From Phenylobacterium montanum (GTDB lineage: Bacteria; Pseudomonadota; Alphaproteobacteria; Caulobacterales; Caulobacteraceae), in contig NZ_CP073078.1 of the NCBI RefSeq assembly GCF_018135625.1, positions 3,938,501 through 4,002,500 of the forward strand: 64,000 nucleotides of DNA, given 5' to 3'. Position 1 is the first letter of the stretch. Each line of letters begins with the position of its first letter. Below the pieces are notes generated by a model that searched no databases, was not told where the DNA came from, and was given only the letters and a program-made list of their open reading frames with translations. Positions 26,801-37,900 of the stretch are shown one piece after another. A program made the position numbers and the translations under genes.

Positions 26801-27387
26801 CAAGTTTTAGCGTGTAGCACCGGAACGTGGGCGTCGAGAGCCCTGTTGACGGCCAGCACATTCACGCGCGCCTGGCCGATGAAGCCGAGGAACGGCTGCT
26901 GCGTGGCGCCGACGATGGCGGCCTGCACTTCCGACTCGCTGGCGCCGCGGGCCTTGGCGATGCGCGGAACCTGGAAGCGGGCGTATTCCGGCGAGATATC
27001 CGGATCGAGACCGCTGGCCGAGGTGGTCACCGCATCGATCGGCACCGCCATGTTCGGGTTTTCCTTGCGCAGGGTGGCGGTGTCGGCCTTGATCCGGTCG
27101 ATCAGCTTCTGATCCATCGGGCCGAGATTGGTGCCGCCCGAGTTCATCGGGTCGTAGCCGTTGCCGGCCGCCGAAGGGCGCGGGTGCAGGTATTCGGGCT
27201 TGGCGAAGCCCTGGGCGATCAGTTCGGAGCCGATCACCTTGCCGCTGGCGTCTCTGACCAGGCTGCCGCCGGCCTGGTGCGGTAAGGCGACGGTGGCGAT
27301 CCCGGTCATGGCCAGGGGATAGGCGAGGCCGAGAACCAGCGTGAACAGGACCACCGTCATCACGGCGGCGCGGAGTTGGGAAAGCAT
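26800..27387 (-). CDS. kdpC: Potassium-transporting ATPase subunit KdpC
   Basis: 195 residues. One N-terminal membrane helix (MTVVLFTLVLGLAYPLAMTG) precedes a periplasmic domain with the KdpC hallmarks IGSELIAQGF, FHPRPS-like YLHPRPSAAGNGYDPMNSGGTN and VTTSASGLDPDISPE. It stabilises nucleotide binding to KdpB in the P-type K+ pump. It is 11 bp downstream of kdpB and overlaps kdpD by one base. Confidence 0.95.
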   Translation of the reverse strand: MLSQLRAAVMTVVLFTLVLGLAYPLAMTGIATVALPHQAGGSLVRDASGKVIGSELIAQGFAKPEYLHPRPSAAGNGYDPMNSGGTNLGPMDQKLIDRIKADTATLRKENPNMAVPIDAVTTSASGLDPDISPEYARFQVPRIAKARGASESEVQAAIVGATQQPFLGFIGQARVNVLAVNRALDAHVPVLHAKT

Positions 27388-27398
27388 GAGCTTGCTCC

Positions 27399-29435
<2,037 letters not shown>

Positions 29436-29464
29436 CTAGATCACCGTTCTTTCGTGATGCGGCG

Positions 29465-31174
29465 TCAGTGCGTGGCGGTGACGGCGAGCATCTGGAAATG
29501 CTCGACGATCGGGCCGAGGGCGAGGGCCGGGAAATACTGCAGGCCGCCGAGGATCAGGATCACCCCGATCACGAGGCCGACGAACAGCGGGCCGTGGGTC
29601 GGCAGGGTGCCGGCGGTCGGCGCGAGCTTGGGCTTGGACACCACCCCGCCCGCCAGCGCCATGACCGGCACGATGAAGGCGAAGCGGCCGAGCCACATGG
29701 CGATGGCCAGGGTGGTGTTCCAGTAGGGCGTGTTGGCGCCGAGGCCGCCGAAAGCCGAGCCGTTGTTCCCGGTGGCCGAGGCATAGGCGTAGAGCACCTC
29801 GGTCAGGCCGTGCGGGCCGCTGGTGGACATGGCCTTGATGGCGAGCGGCAGGACCAGAGCCACGGCGGCGAAGCCAAGGATGGATATTCCCAGGATCAGG
29901 GCCGCCAGCATGGCCAGCTTGATCTCGCGCGCCTCGATCTTCTTGCCCAGGTATTCCGGCGTCCTGCCCACCATCAGCCCGGCGACGAACACCGCCAGCA
30001 CGGCCATGACGATGATCCCGTAGACGCCGGAGCCGACGCCGCCCGGCAGGATCTCGCCGAGCTTGATCAGGAACAGGGCGATGCCGCCGCCAAGGGGCGT
30101 CAGGCTCTCATGCCAGTTGTTGATGGCGCCGCAGGAGGCGCCGGTGGTCATGGCGGTGAACACGGCCGAGGCCGCCTCGCCGAAGCGCAATTCCTTGCCC
30201 TCCATGTTCGGCGCGCCGGACAGGTGGGCGGCGACCACGGCCGGGGTCGGCTGGGTTTCGGCGACGTAGATGCCCGAGGCCGCAGCGCCCAGCATCACCA
30301 CCATCACCGCCACCAGGGCGCGGGCTTCCTTGGCCACGCCGGCCACGCGGCCGAACGCGACCATGCCGCCGAAGGCCAGGGTGTTCATCAGGATTTCGAG
30401 GATCAGATTGCTGGCGGGGTTGGGGTTTTCAAACGGATGGGCGGCGTTTGCGTTGAAGAAGCCGCCGCCGTTGGTGCCCAGCTGCTTGATCACTTCCTGG
30501 CTGGCGATCGGTCCCATGGCGATCGACTGCTTGGCGCCTTCCATGGTGGTGGCGTCGACATGGGCCAGGAGGTTCTGCGGAAGGCCGAGGGCGACCAGCA
30601 CCAGGCCCACAACGATCGAGATCGGCAGCAGCACATAGAGGGTCGTGCGCACGAGGTCGGTCCAGAAGTTGCCGACGCTCTCGCCTCTGTTGGCGGCGAA
30701 GGCGCGCGCCAGGGCGGCCGCGACGCACAGGCCCGCCGCGGCAGAGGCGAAGTTCTGCACCGCAAGGCCCGCCATCTGCGAGAAGTTGCTGGCCGCGCTC
30801 TCGCCCGAATAGGACTGCCAGTTGGTGTTGGTGACGAAGCTGATCGCGGTGTTGAAGGCCAGGTCCGGCGACATGCCGGCGAAGCCCTGCGGGTTCAGCG
30901 GCAGGATGTTCTGCAGGCGCAGGATGGCGTAGAGCGCGAAGAACGAGGCCGCGCTGAAGGCCAGGAGCGACATGGTGTAGGCCACCCAGCCCTGGCCCTT
31001 GGTCTTGTCGACCCCGCTCGGCCCATAGAACAGCGCCTCGACCGGGCGCAGCACCGGATCGAGCCAGGTCGGCTGGTTCTGCCAGACCCTGGACATATAG
31101 ACGCCGAGCGGCCAACCCAGGCCGACGGCGAGGCCGATCGTCACGACGATCTCGGCCCACCCCTGAATGTTCAT
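29465..31174 (-). CDS. kdpA: Potassium-transporting ATPase subunit KdpA
   Basis: 569 residues with about ten membrane helices and four pore-loop repeats: [34 protein letters not shown] in two parts, [16 protein letters not shown] and [11 protein letters not shown]. It forms the K+-selective channel-like subunit of KdpFABC. The start is the ATG at 31174, 12 bp after the kdpF stop. Confidence 0.97.
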   Translation of the reverse strand: MNIQGWAEIVVTIGLAVGLGWPLGVYMSRVWQNQPTWLDPVLRPVEALFYGPSGVDKTKGQGWVAYTMSLLAFSAASFFALYAILRLQNILPLNPQGFAGMSPDLAFNTAISFVTNTNWQSYSGESAASNFSQMAGLAVQNFASAAAGLCVAAALARAFAANRGESVGNFWTDLVRTTLYVLLPISIVVGLVLVALGLPQNLLAHVDATTMEGAKQSIAMGPIASQEVIKQLGTNGGGFFNANAAHPFENPNPASNLILEILMNTLAFGGMVAFGRVAGVAKEARALVAVMVVMLGAAASGIYVAETQPTPAVVAAHLSGAPNMEGKELRFGEAASAVFTAMTTGASCGAINNWHESLTPLGGGIALFLIKLGEILPGGVGSGVYGIIVMAVLAVFVAGLMVGRTPEYLGKKIEAREIKLAMLAALILGISILGFAAVALVLPLAIKAMSTSGPHGLTEVLYAYASATGNNGSAFGGLGANTPYWNTTLAIAMWLGRFAFIVPVMALAGGVVSKPKLAPTAGTLPTHGPLFVGLVIGVILILGGLQYFPALALGPIVEHFQMLAVTATH

Positions 31175-31186
31175 GGAGGTCCCTGC

Positions 31187-31273
31187 CTAGAACTTTTCGG
31201 GACGCAGCAGCGCCACGAGCATGTAGACGGCCACCCCGACGGCGGCGGCGATGTAGATGAGGTTCACGACCAT
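31187..31273 (-). CDS. kdpF: KdpF micropeptide
   Basis: 28 residues: ATG at 31273, TAG at 31189-31187. One hydrophobic helix (NLIYIAAAVGVAVYMLVALL) ends in the family-typical LRPEKF. KdpF is a single-helix lipid-like stabiliser of the KdpABC complex. It lies between the upstream micropeptide and kdpA, 12 bp before kdpA, so the order is the full F-A-B-C-D-E set. Confidence 0.92.
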   Translation of the reverse strand: MVVNLIYIAAAVGVAVYMLVALLRPEKF

Positions 31274-31275
31274 CG

Positions 31276-31356
31276 TCAGACGCGCCTCAGTAGGACGGCA
31301 TAGATGGCGAACAGGGCGAACATGCCCGCGCCAACGCCGAGATAAATCAGGTCCAT
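31276..31356 (-). CDS. Second kdp-linked membrane micropeptide (26 residues)
   Basis: ATG at 31356 with GGAGG about 8 bp upstream; TGA at 31278-31276, two bases before the kdpF ATG. One helix (LIYLGVGAGMFALFAIYAVL) with a basic end LRRV. It is clearly not KdpF itself, which follows. Similar tiny peptides in front of kdpF are, to my recollection, common in proteobacteria but have no assigned function. It is presumably the first gene of the kdp transcript. Confidence 0.75.
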   Translation of the reverse strand: MDLIYLGVGAGMFALFAIYAVLLRRV

Positions 31357-31441
31357 CGGAGCCTCCGGTCCGCAGCGCACGGTCGGGTCAGGTTGCCCCC
31401 CAACGAGCCGAGCGCCTTGTTCCAAATCAAGAAAGCGAGCA

Positions 31442-31475
31442 TCGCCATCCCAAGCTCAGCGGCCTGGGATGGCGA
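31442..31475 (-). promoter_or_regulatory. Perfect 11-bp inverted repeat in the kdp leader/promoter region
   Basis: TCGCCATCCCA (31442-31452) and TGGGATGGCGA (31465-31475) are perfect inverted repeats separated by 12 bp. It lies 86 bp upstream of the first kdp micropeptide start and 65 bp downstream (minus strand) of the candidate KdpE box. It could be a leader hairpin or a dimeric regulator site. No T tract follows, so a simple terminator is unlikely. Confidence 0.45.
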
Positions 31476-31539
31476 ACCCTGGAGCCACCCCTTTAGGCCC
31501 GGGGGTCATCAAGGTTCGACGCCTATGGCCAAGCCCGGA

Positions 31540-31556
31540 CATAAAGGACGCATAAA
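31540..31556 (-). promoter_or_regulatory. Candidate KdpE binding site (direct repeat TTTATG-N5-TTTATG)
   Basis: Read on the minus strand, TTTATG is followed by CGTCC and a second TTTATG. The E. coli KdpE site is TTTATA-N5-TTTACA, so half-site sequence and the 11-bp phasing both agree. The whole 31357-31674 gap holds no gene that I can support other than this site, a second imperfect copy and one hairpin. About 184 bp separate the box from the first kdp micropeptide. Confidence 0.6.
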
Positions 31557-31579
31557 GGTCCGGCCGGTGCGGCGGGGTC

Positions 31580-31596
31580 TTTATGGGATGACTATG
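31580..31596 (+). promoter_or_regulatory. Second, imperfect KdpE-like box in the opposite orientation
   Basis: TTTATG (31580-31585), five bases, then ACTATG (31591-31596) on the plus strand, the same spacing as the perfect box 24 bp away. One half-site deviates at its first two bases. If real, it would face the two small plus-strand membrane ORFs at 31675-32015. Confidence 0.35.
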
Positions 31597-31674
31597 GATC
31601 GGCCCGACCTCAGGCGCCGAACCTTGAGGGCGCGGTGGACTAGAAGATCGGCTGCAGAGTTCGGAGCCGAATTC

Positions 31675-31809
31675 ATGGGTCTTGTCGTTATCGCAGTGAG
31701 CGCCGCCACCCTGGCGCTCGTCGCGCTCAACACCGTGCTTCACGAGCCGCCGCGCGCATCGCCGAGCCGGGCGCGCAGAATTCGCGGCGTCCGGACGGTG
31801 CGCCGGTGA
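31675..31809 (+). CDS. Putative small membrane protein (44 residues)
   Basis: ATG at 31675; one hydrophobic helix GLVVIAVSAATLALVALN followed by a strongly basic tail rich in Arg (SPSRARRIRGVRTVRR). Its stop overlaps the next small ORF in a GTGA junction. No family recognised. It is located downstream of the inverted KdpE-like box, on the strand opposite to kdp. Reading frame and helix are clear; expression is inferred. Confidence 0.4.
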   Translation: MGLVVIAVSAATLALVALNTVLHEPPRASPSRARRIRGVRTVRR

Positions 31810-32015
31810 CCTTGTCGGCCGTGACCTGGGCTTCGATCCCGGTCGGCCTGGCCGTCCTGGTCGGGACCGGCTGCCTTGCGGTCGCACTGTTGCTGTCGAT
31901 CGAATGGGCGGTGGTGCGCGAGCGGCGGCCGCGCCGACGTCCAAACGCGAGCCCAAGCCCATCAAGGCGCATGGATCAGGCGGCCGTTAATCAGCGATCC
32001 ATCCCTTTCCGTTGA
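31806..32015 (+). CDS. Putative small membrane protein (69 residues)
   Basis: GTG at 31806, overlapping the preceding small ORF by 4 bp. One helix (SIPVGLAVLVGTGCLAVALL) and then a basic tail (RERRPRRRPNASPSPSRR). Layout and composition mirror the preceding ORF, suggesting a two-gene unit of single-helix proteins. No known function. The sterol-desaturase-like gene starts 46 bp downstream. Confidence 0.42.
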   Translation: MTLSAVTWASIPVGLAVLVGTGCLAVALLLSIEWAVVRERRPRRRPNASPSPSRRMDQAAVNQRSIPFR

Positions 32016-32060
32016 AATGAAGGTCCGGCCCGAAGGGTCGTAGCCTGCGACGGAGCGCCC

Positions 32061-32921
32061 TTGCCCAGCTTCTACGATGCGCTGCGAAGCTCGGTGGAGC
32101 AGATCCCCGGCGTGATCGTCAGCCTTCTGATGTGCGCCGGCGCCTTCCTGGCCCTGGCGATCGCGGCGAAGGGCATGAAGCGCGCCTTCGCCGACGGCAA
32201 GGCTGCCGCCGAAGAGACCCGGATCAACGCCATCCTCTCGGCGATCGACCAGTTCACCGTCACCCCCGCCCTGACCCTGATGGCCGCCGCCGCGGGGCTG
32301 GCGGTGCGGCGCTTCGGCCTGCAGATGGCCGAGCCGGGCCTGTGGTCCGCGATCGGCCCGGTCCCGACCGCCCTCACCATCGTCTTCGTCGGCGACTTCC
32401 TGGGCTATTGGCGCCACCGCGCGCAGCACTCGCCCTGGCTGTGGCCCGCTCACGCCATCCATCACAGCGACACGCGCCTGACCTGGTTCAGCCTCGAGCG
32501 GATGCACCCGGTCGACCGGGCGGGATCGATGGTCGACACTATCATCCTGGCGACGCTCGGCTTTCCGCCATGGGCGTTGGGGGCCAATGTCGCTGTGCGC
32601 CACTACTACGGCTATTTCATCCATGCCGACGTTCCCTGGACGCTCGGCCGGCTGGGCTGGCTGATGAACAGCCCGGCCATGCACCGCTGGCACCACGCCC
32701 GCGACATCGAGGGCAGCGGCAGCAATTTCGCCACGGTGTTTTCGGTGTTCGACCGCCTGTTCGGCACTTACTACCAGCCGGGTCCGTGCGACCGGCCGCT
32801 GGGCGTGCGTGAGGATATGGGCCGCGGCGCGATCGGCCAGTATCTCTATCCGCTGAGGGTCTGGCTCAGGCTGGAGCCGGCGCCGCAAGCGACGCCGGCC
32901 ACCGAAGTCCAGTCCGCTTAG
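32061..32921 (+). CDS. Sterol desaturase / fatty acid hydroxylase-family di-iron membrane enzyme
   Basis: 286 residues from TTG 32061. The three histidine clusters HRAQH, HAIHH (within WPAHAIHHSD) and HRWHH (AMHRWHHARD) are the di-iron ligands of the fatty acid hydroxylase superfamily. Four to five membrane helices surround them. In Caulobacterales such enzymes hydroxylate lipids or carotenoids; the exact substrate is unknown. The gene stands alone and is convergent with the small exported gene at 32946. Confidence 0.85.
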   Translation: MPSFYDALRSSVEQIPGVIVSLLMCAGAFLALAIAAKGMKRAFADGKAAAEETRINAILSAIDQFTVTPALTLMAAAAGLAVRRFGLQMAEPGLWSAIGPVPTALTIVFVGDFLGYWRHRAQHSPWLWPAHAIHHSDTRLTWFSLERMHPVDRAGSMVDTIILATLGFPPWALGANVAVRHYYGYFIHADVPWTLGRLGWLMNSPAMHRWHHARDIEGSGSNFATVFSVFDRLFGTYYQPGPCDRPLGVREDMGRGAIGQYLYPLRVWLRLEPAPQATPATEVQSA

Positions 32922-32945
32922 ACTGAGCCTGGCTCCGGATCGGTC

Positions 32946-33317
32946 TTACCAGGGCCGGTCGAGGTTGGTGGCGCGCAGCCAGTGAATGCGGTCGCCGATA
33001 TAGTCCAGCCGCCCCTCCAGGGAGGCGTTCTCGCTGTCGGTCAGCTGCCCGCCGTCGTGGCGGCTGCGCAGGCTGTTCTCCTGCGCCTGCACGTCCGCCA
33101 GTTCGTCGCCGACATGGCGGTACTCGTTGCTGTCGATCGAGCCATCGTCCCGGGCCTGGTCGAGGCGATGGTAGAGCCAGTCCTCGCGCTCCTTCAGCGT
33201 CCAGTCGCGATGGTTCGACGATGCGGCCGTATCGGCCGGCTGGGTCTGGGCGATCGCCGCCGGCGCGGCCAGCGCCAGGGCGCTCATCGAGATCAAGATC
33301 AGTTTCAGAGGCTTCAT
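32946..33317 (-). CDS. Exported hypothetical protein
   Basis: 123 residues with a signal peptide (MKPLKLILISMSALALAAPAAIAQ, cut after AIAQ). The mature part is charged and helical (LKEREDWLYHRLDQARDDGS, then LADVQAQENSLRSRHDGG), so it is probably a periplasmic coiled or helical bundle protein. No family recognised with certainty; similar proteins are frequent in Caulobacterales. Divergent from the SPOR protein gene, 121 bp apart. Confidence 0.7.
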   Translation of the reverse strand: MKPLKLILISMSALALAAPAAIAQTQPADTAASSNHRDWTLKEREDWLYHRLDQARDDGSIDSNEYRHVGDELADVQAQENSLRSRHDGGQLTDSENASLEGRLDYIGDRIHWLRATNLDRPW

Positions 33318-33438
33318 CGGGCGCTCCTTGCTGTTGTCCAGCCGCCCCGGTGGCTTCACAAACGCGCGAGCGCGGCCAAGGATGCGCGGCGACCCGGTTT
33401 GCTGCGGACGATGATTCGCCTCTTGAGGAGCGGCGCCC

Positions 33439-34281
33439 ATGGGCTTGGCCCGGCTGATCCCGATCCTGGCGGTGGTCGCGGCGGCGCCGGTCGCCTCCGC
33501 CCAGACCGCCACCGAACGCGAGGCGGCCGCCCGCAGGCTGCACGATTGGACCGGCCTTCCCGCGCGCTCGGTCCTTGCCGTCAGCCCGGAGATGGCGGTC
33601 GCCCTGATCGGCCGCGGCGCGCCCGGCAAGGCGGCCGGCCGGCTGGACGGGGTCGAACTGCAGGGCGAGGTGCTGGATGAAGCCTTCGCCCAGGCGCGCG
33701 GCTGGCGCTCCATGCGGCTGAAGGTGGACCTGGCCTGCCGCGACGGCGGCGCGACCTGGGCGCGCCGCATGACCGTCTATCCGGACCACGGCCGGGGCGG
33801 GGCCGGGCGCGAGATCGCTGTTCCGGCCGGCTGGGTCAGGCCCAAGGCCGAGGCCTATCTGGGCCAGGTGGTGTCGGCCCTGTGCGGCTCAGCTGTGGCC
33901 CTGAACGAAGAGACCGCGGAGCCGCTGCCAGCGCCCGCCCCCGAGCCTGCCCGGGCGGCCGAAAGGGCGCCGCCCGTGCTCCGCCCGGCCATGCCCTTGC
34001 CGGCAGCCCCGTCGGCGAAGCCACCTGTCTCGGCGCCAGCGGGCGGCGTCAGCGTGCAGATCGCCGCCTCGCCGGTCCAGGCCGAGGCCAATGCCGCCGA
34101 CAAGGGCGCGGCCCAGCGCCTGCTCGCCGCCGATCCCGCCCTGCGCTTCCACGTCGAGCCGGCGCTATCCGGCGGTCGCCAAGTCTATCGCGCGCTTGTG
34201 TCGGGCTTCCCGGACCGAAACGCCGCCCAGCGCTGGTGCGCCAGCCTGCGCGCGGCAGGCGGCGCCTGCTTCGTCCGCTGA
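33439..34281 (+). CDS. Exported SPOR-like domain protein
   Basis: 280 residues, preceded by GAGGAG. Signal peptide (LIPILAVVAAAPVASAQ). A domain of about 120 residues (DWTGLPARSVLAVSPEMAVAL) and a Pro/Ala linker lead into a C-terminal SPOR-like peptidoglycan-binding domain (VSVQIAASPVQAEANAADKG through YRALVSGFPDRNAAQRWCASL). SPOR domains bind denuded glycan strands at the septum, so a role in division or envelope remodelling is plausible. It has an internal Cys pair near the C-terminus. Confidence 0.7.
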   Translation: MGLARLIPILAVVAAAPVASAQTATEREAAARRLHDWTGLPARSVLAVSPEMAVALIGRGAPGKAAGRLDGVELQGEVLDEAFAQARGWRSMRLKVDLACRDGGATWARRMTVYPDHGRGGAGREIAVPAGWVRPKAEAYLGQVVSALCGSAVALNEETAEPLPAPAPEPARAAERAPPVLRPAMPLPAAPSAKPPVSAPAGGVSVQIAASPVQAEANAADKGAAQRLLAADPALRFHVEPALSGGRQVYRALVSGFPDRNAAQRWCASLRAAGGACFVR

Positions 34282-34294
34282 AGCGCGAAGGCGC

Positions 34295-34774
34295 TCAGGG
34301 CTGGGCGGGCGGCGGCCCCATCATCCCCGGCGGGGGCGGCAGGGGGCAATTGTCAGGGCAGCCCTCGTTGCGCGGATCGTAGGCGCGTGGCTGACCGGAA
34401 TAGCGGTCTTCCACCGCATAGCCCTGGGTCTTGCCCGGCCAGGTCAGATAGCCGTTGGGGTCGGTGTCCCACGGATGCGGCGGCGAGGGCCGCACGGCGC
34501 CCCAGACCCTGCCGCCCGCACGCCAGCGCTGCTCGTCGGCCTCGGCGAAGCGATAGGCGCGGTCGTCGTACCGTTCGATCTTCTGGATGTGCACGACCTT
34601 TTCGATCACCCGCGTGCGCACGTGATGGCGGTGGTGGCGATAGACCACCGGCCGGCAGGGGGCGCAGGCCGGCCGCGGCCGGACGACATGGTGCGGGCGG
34701 CACTGGCAGGCCTGGGCAGCGCTGGCGGAAAAACCGAGGGCGATGGCCAGGGTCAGGATCAGGCGGACGAACAT
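34295..34774 (-). CDS. Exported His/Cys-rich hypothetical protein
   Basis: 159 residues. Signal peptide (FVRLILTLAIALGFSASAAQA) followed by CQCRPHHVVRPRPACAPCRP and HRHHRHHVRTRVIEKVV, a cluster that could bind metal. The C-terminal half is Pro-rich with CPDNCPLPPPPG. No family recognised. Convergent with the SPOR gene. The start is the ATG at 34774. Confidence 0.6.
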   Translation of the reverse strand: MFVRLILTLAIALGFSASAAQACQCRPHHVVRPRPACAPCRPVVYRHHRHHVRTRVIEKVVHIQKIERYDDRAYRFAEADEQRWRAGGRVWGAVRPSPPHPWDTDPNGYLTWPGKTQGYAVEDRYSGQPRAYDPRNEGCPDNCPLPPPPGMMGPPPAQP

Positions 34775-34920
34775 CGGCGCGCTCCAGGGGCTGATCAGCC
34801 TTGATAGTACCCCTAGCCGCCGCGCCCGACACGATTCACGCGGAGGGGGAGGCGCAAATCCCCTGAAGGTTGCCGACAAGAAGGACTGCGGCGGCGCCTG
34901 CGCCGCCGCAGCTTCCGGCG

Positions 34921-37900
34921 TCAGGCCGCAGGGGCCAGCACCATATGGGACGTCGGCTCGGCCCCACGGAAGGCGATCGGCCCGGTCTCCCCGGCATGGC
35001 TGCCCAGGCCCGCTGCCGCATACTGGCTGAACAGCGAGGTTTTCGAGCTCGTCGTCGTCGACTGACTGGCGGCGGCGGTCGGCGGCGGATCGCCGATGAT
35101 CAGGGCTCCGTCAAAGCTCGATCCGGCGGTGTTCTCGGTGATGGTGAGCACCGCCTGGAAGGTCAGGGTGTTGCCGCTGAGCCCGCCGCTGGAAAGCGAC
35201 CCCAGGTCCACCGCGTGGTTGGTGAAATAGGTCACCAGCGAGCCGACCGTGGTGAAGGTCTGGTGGATGATGTCCGTGCCGTCGGCATAGAGATCCAGGG
35301 TCGCGCTGGAGAAGCCCGAGCCCGTGGAGGTCCCGTTGTAGAAGCCGACGATCAGGTCGTGACGGCTGGCCAGCTGGGTCAGGTCGGCGGTGAAGGCGAT
35401 CTGGCTGGTGATCCCCTGCCCGGTCGTGCCGGTGCTAGAGTGGGCGCCGCCCAGTTCGGCCAGGCCAAAGAACACCGGCGAGGCGCCGAAGGCGCTGCTG
35501 ATGTTCGAGTTCGCCGCCAGCACGGCCGAGGTGGCCGAACCGCTGGGCGCCAGGGTCTCGACGGCCACCGATTGCGCCCCGGCCGTGAAGCTGGGCGCCC
35601 CGCCGCCAAAGGCGACCGAGGCCTGGGCTGTCGAGGCGCCGCCGACAACAGCGCTGGCTGCGGCCGTGCCGGCGGTCAGCAGGTGGCCGGCGGTGTCCGA
35701 GGTCGCGGCGTTGGCGTAGACATTGCCGCTGGTACCGGTGGCGGTCGTGTTGGCCACCGCCGCCCCGCCGGTCGAGCCGAAGCCGCCGGTGGCGCTGGAG
35801 CTGGCTGTGACGCTGGTGCCGGCGGTGGCGGTTGTGTTTGCCGTGGCCGAGCCGCCGGCCCCGACTGTGCCGGGCGAGTCCGCCGAGCCGCCGTTACCGC
35901 CGGTGACACCGGTGGCGACATAGACCGCCGCCGTGCCGGTGACAGCGACCGTGGCCGAGCCTGCGCCGCCAGCGCCGCCGTTGGAGCCGCTGTGGCCGGC
36001 GCCGCCGTTGCCGCCATAGGCGGTGACATAGGTGTCGACGTTGGCGCTCTTGTTGGTGTTGCTGCTGTCGTTGAAGGTCAGGTTCGAAGTGCCTGCGCCG
36101 CCCGCGCCGGCCGTCCCTCCGTAGCTCGCCCCGCCATCGCCCGCGTGAGAGTACTGGGTGAGGCTGAGCGTGCCGCCGTTGGTCGAGCCGGTGACGGCGT
36201 TGGTCACGAAGCTGTAGGCGCCGGCGCCGCCGTTGGCGCTGTTGGTGCCGGTCCCGCCCGCGCCGCCGTATCGATAGACCGCCGCCGAGCCGCCGCCCGA
36301 GCCGGACGAATTCGCGCTGGCGCTGACCGCAGACTGGCCGCCGGCGCCGGCGGTCTTGCCCGACCCGTCGCCGGAACCGCCATTGCCGCCGTAGCCATAG
36401 GCATTGGCGGTGGCGGTGACGCCGGTGGCCACGGCCGTGGCCGTACCCGTGCCGCCCGCACCGCCACTGGCGCCGGACCCGCCGGCGCCGCCGGCGCCGC
36501 CGGACGCGCTGACCGTCGAGGTGACCGTGGTGCCGCCGGTGATGGTGCTCTTGCCGGTGCCGGCGCCGCCCGCCGAGCCGGCCGCGCCCGATGGGCCAGC
36601 GCCGCCGCCGCCGCCGTTGGCGGTGACGCTGGAATTGACCGTCTGAGCGCCCTTGATCGTGCTGGTCGCCGAGGCGTTCCCGCCGGCCGTCGTCGTCGCG
36701 CCATAGGCGCCGGTTCCGCCATAGGCCTGGTTCGAGACGTTGACCGTCGCGCTCTTGGTCGTGTTGGCCGTGTCGTCGAAGGCCAGGTTCGAGGTCGCCG
36801 ACCCGGCCGCCCCGCCCGTCGAGCCGTAGCTGTAGCCGCCCGCGCCGCCCGCGGCCCGCTGCGTCATGCTGAGCGTGCCGCCGTTGGTGTAGCCGGTGAC
36901 CGTATTGCTCATCGCGATATTGGCGCCGGCGCCGCCCTTGGCGTTGTTGTAGCCGGTCCCGCCGGTCCCGCCCGTCTCATAGGAATAGAGCGTGGTCGAG
37001 CCAGAGCCGCTGGCCTTGGCGGTGGCGGAGGACGTGGCCAAGCCCCCGGCGCCACCGGTGAAGCCGGAGCCATTGGCTGAACCGCCGTTGCCGCCGGCCG
37101 CCTCGTCGTCGAGATAGAGGTTGGAGCCGGTTATGGTGTCGTTGGCGATCGCCGTGCCGCCTGCGCCGCCGCTGGCGGCGCTCTGGCCGGCCCCGCCCGT
37201 GCCGCCCGTGGCGTAGCTGTAGGTCGTCACCTGGCTGGCGCGGTAGAAGTTGGTGGTGTCGTCGAAGGTCAGGTTCGACACCGCTTGGCCGCCGGCGCCC
37301 GCCGTGCCGCCATAGGTCGCGCCGCCCGAACCAGCGATCGCATTCTGCGACAGGCCGAGCGTGCCGCCATTGCTGTAGCCGGTCACGGCGTTGGTCAGAT
37401 AGCTGCCGCCCGCCGCGCCGCCGTTGGCGCCGTTATAGCCGACGCCGCCCGACCCGGCCTGGCGGAGGACGCTGGCCGAGGCGTTGCCGCCGGTGGAATA
37501 GGCCGCCGCATTGGCGCCGCCGCCGCCGCCGTAGCCGGCCACATGGCCGCTGCCATAGCCGGCTCCGCCGTTGCCGCCATAGCCCCAGGCCTGGACGGTG
37601 ACGCTGCCCGTGCCCTTGCCTGTGGCGTGGCTGTAGCCATAGCCGCCATAGCCGCCATTGCCGCCGCTGGAGGCCCCGCTGCCGCCCGTGCCGCCGTTGC
37701 CGGTGGCCTGGCTGCTCACATTGGTCCCGCCCAGCACGAAGCTGCGGCCCTCGCCGCCGCCCGCGCCCGCGCCGGCGCCGGATGTGCCGCTGCCGCCACT
37801 ACCGCCAGTGGCCGTCGAATAGCTATTGACCGCATTGGCGCCGGTGATGGTGTTGGTCGCCGTGGCGGTCGCGCCCAGCTTGCCGGTCGCGCCGCCGCCG

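Noticed and set aside
24107-27112. A 1001-residue plus-strand reading frame opposite kdpD/kdpC
   Set aside because: It is antisense to intact kdp genes. High GC gives long open antisense frames, and its composition (Gly/Arg/His/Gln rich without domains) is that of a shadow.
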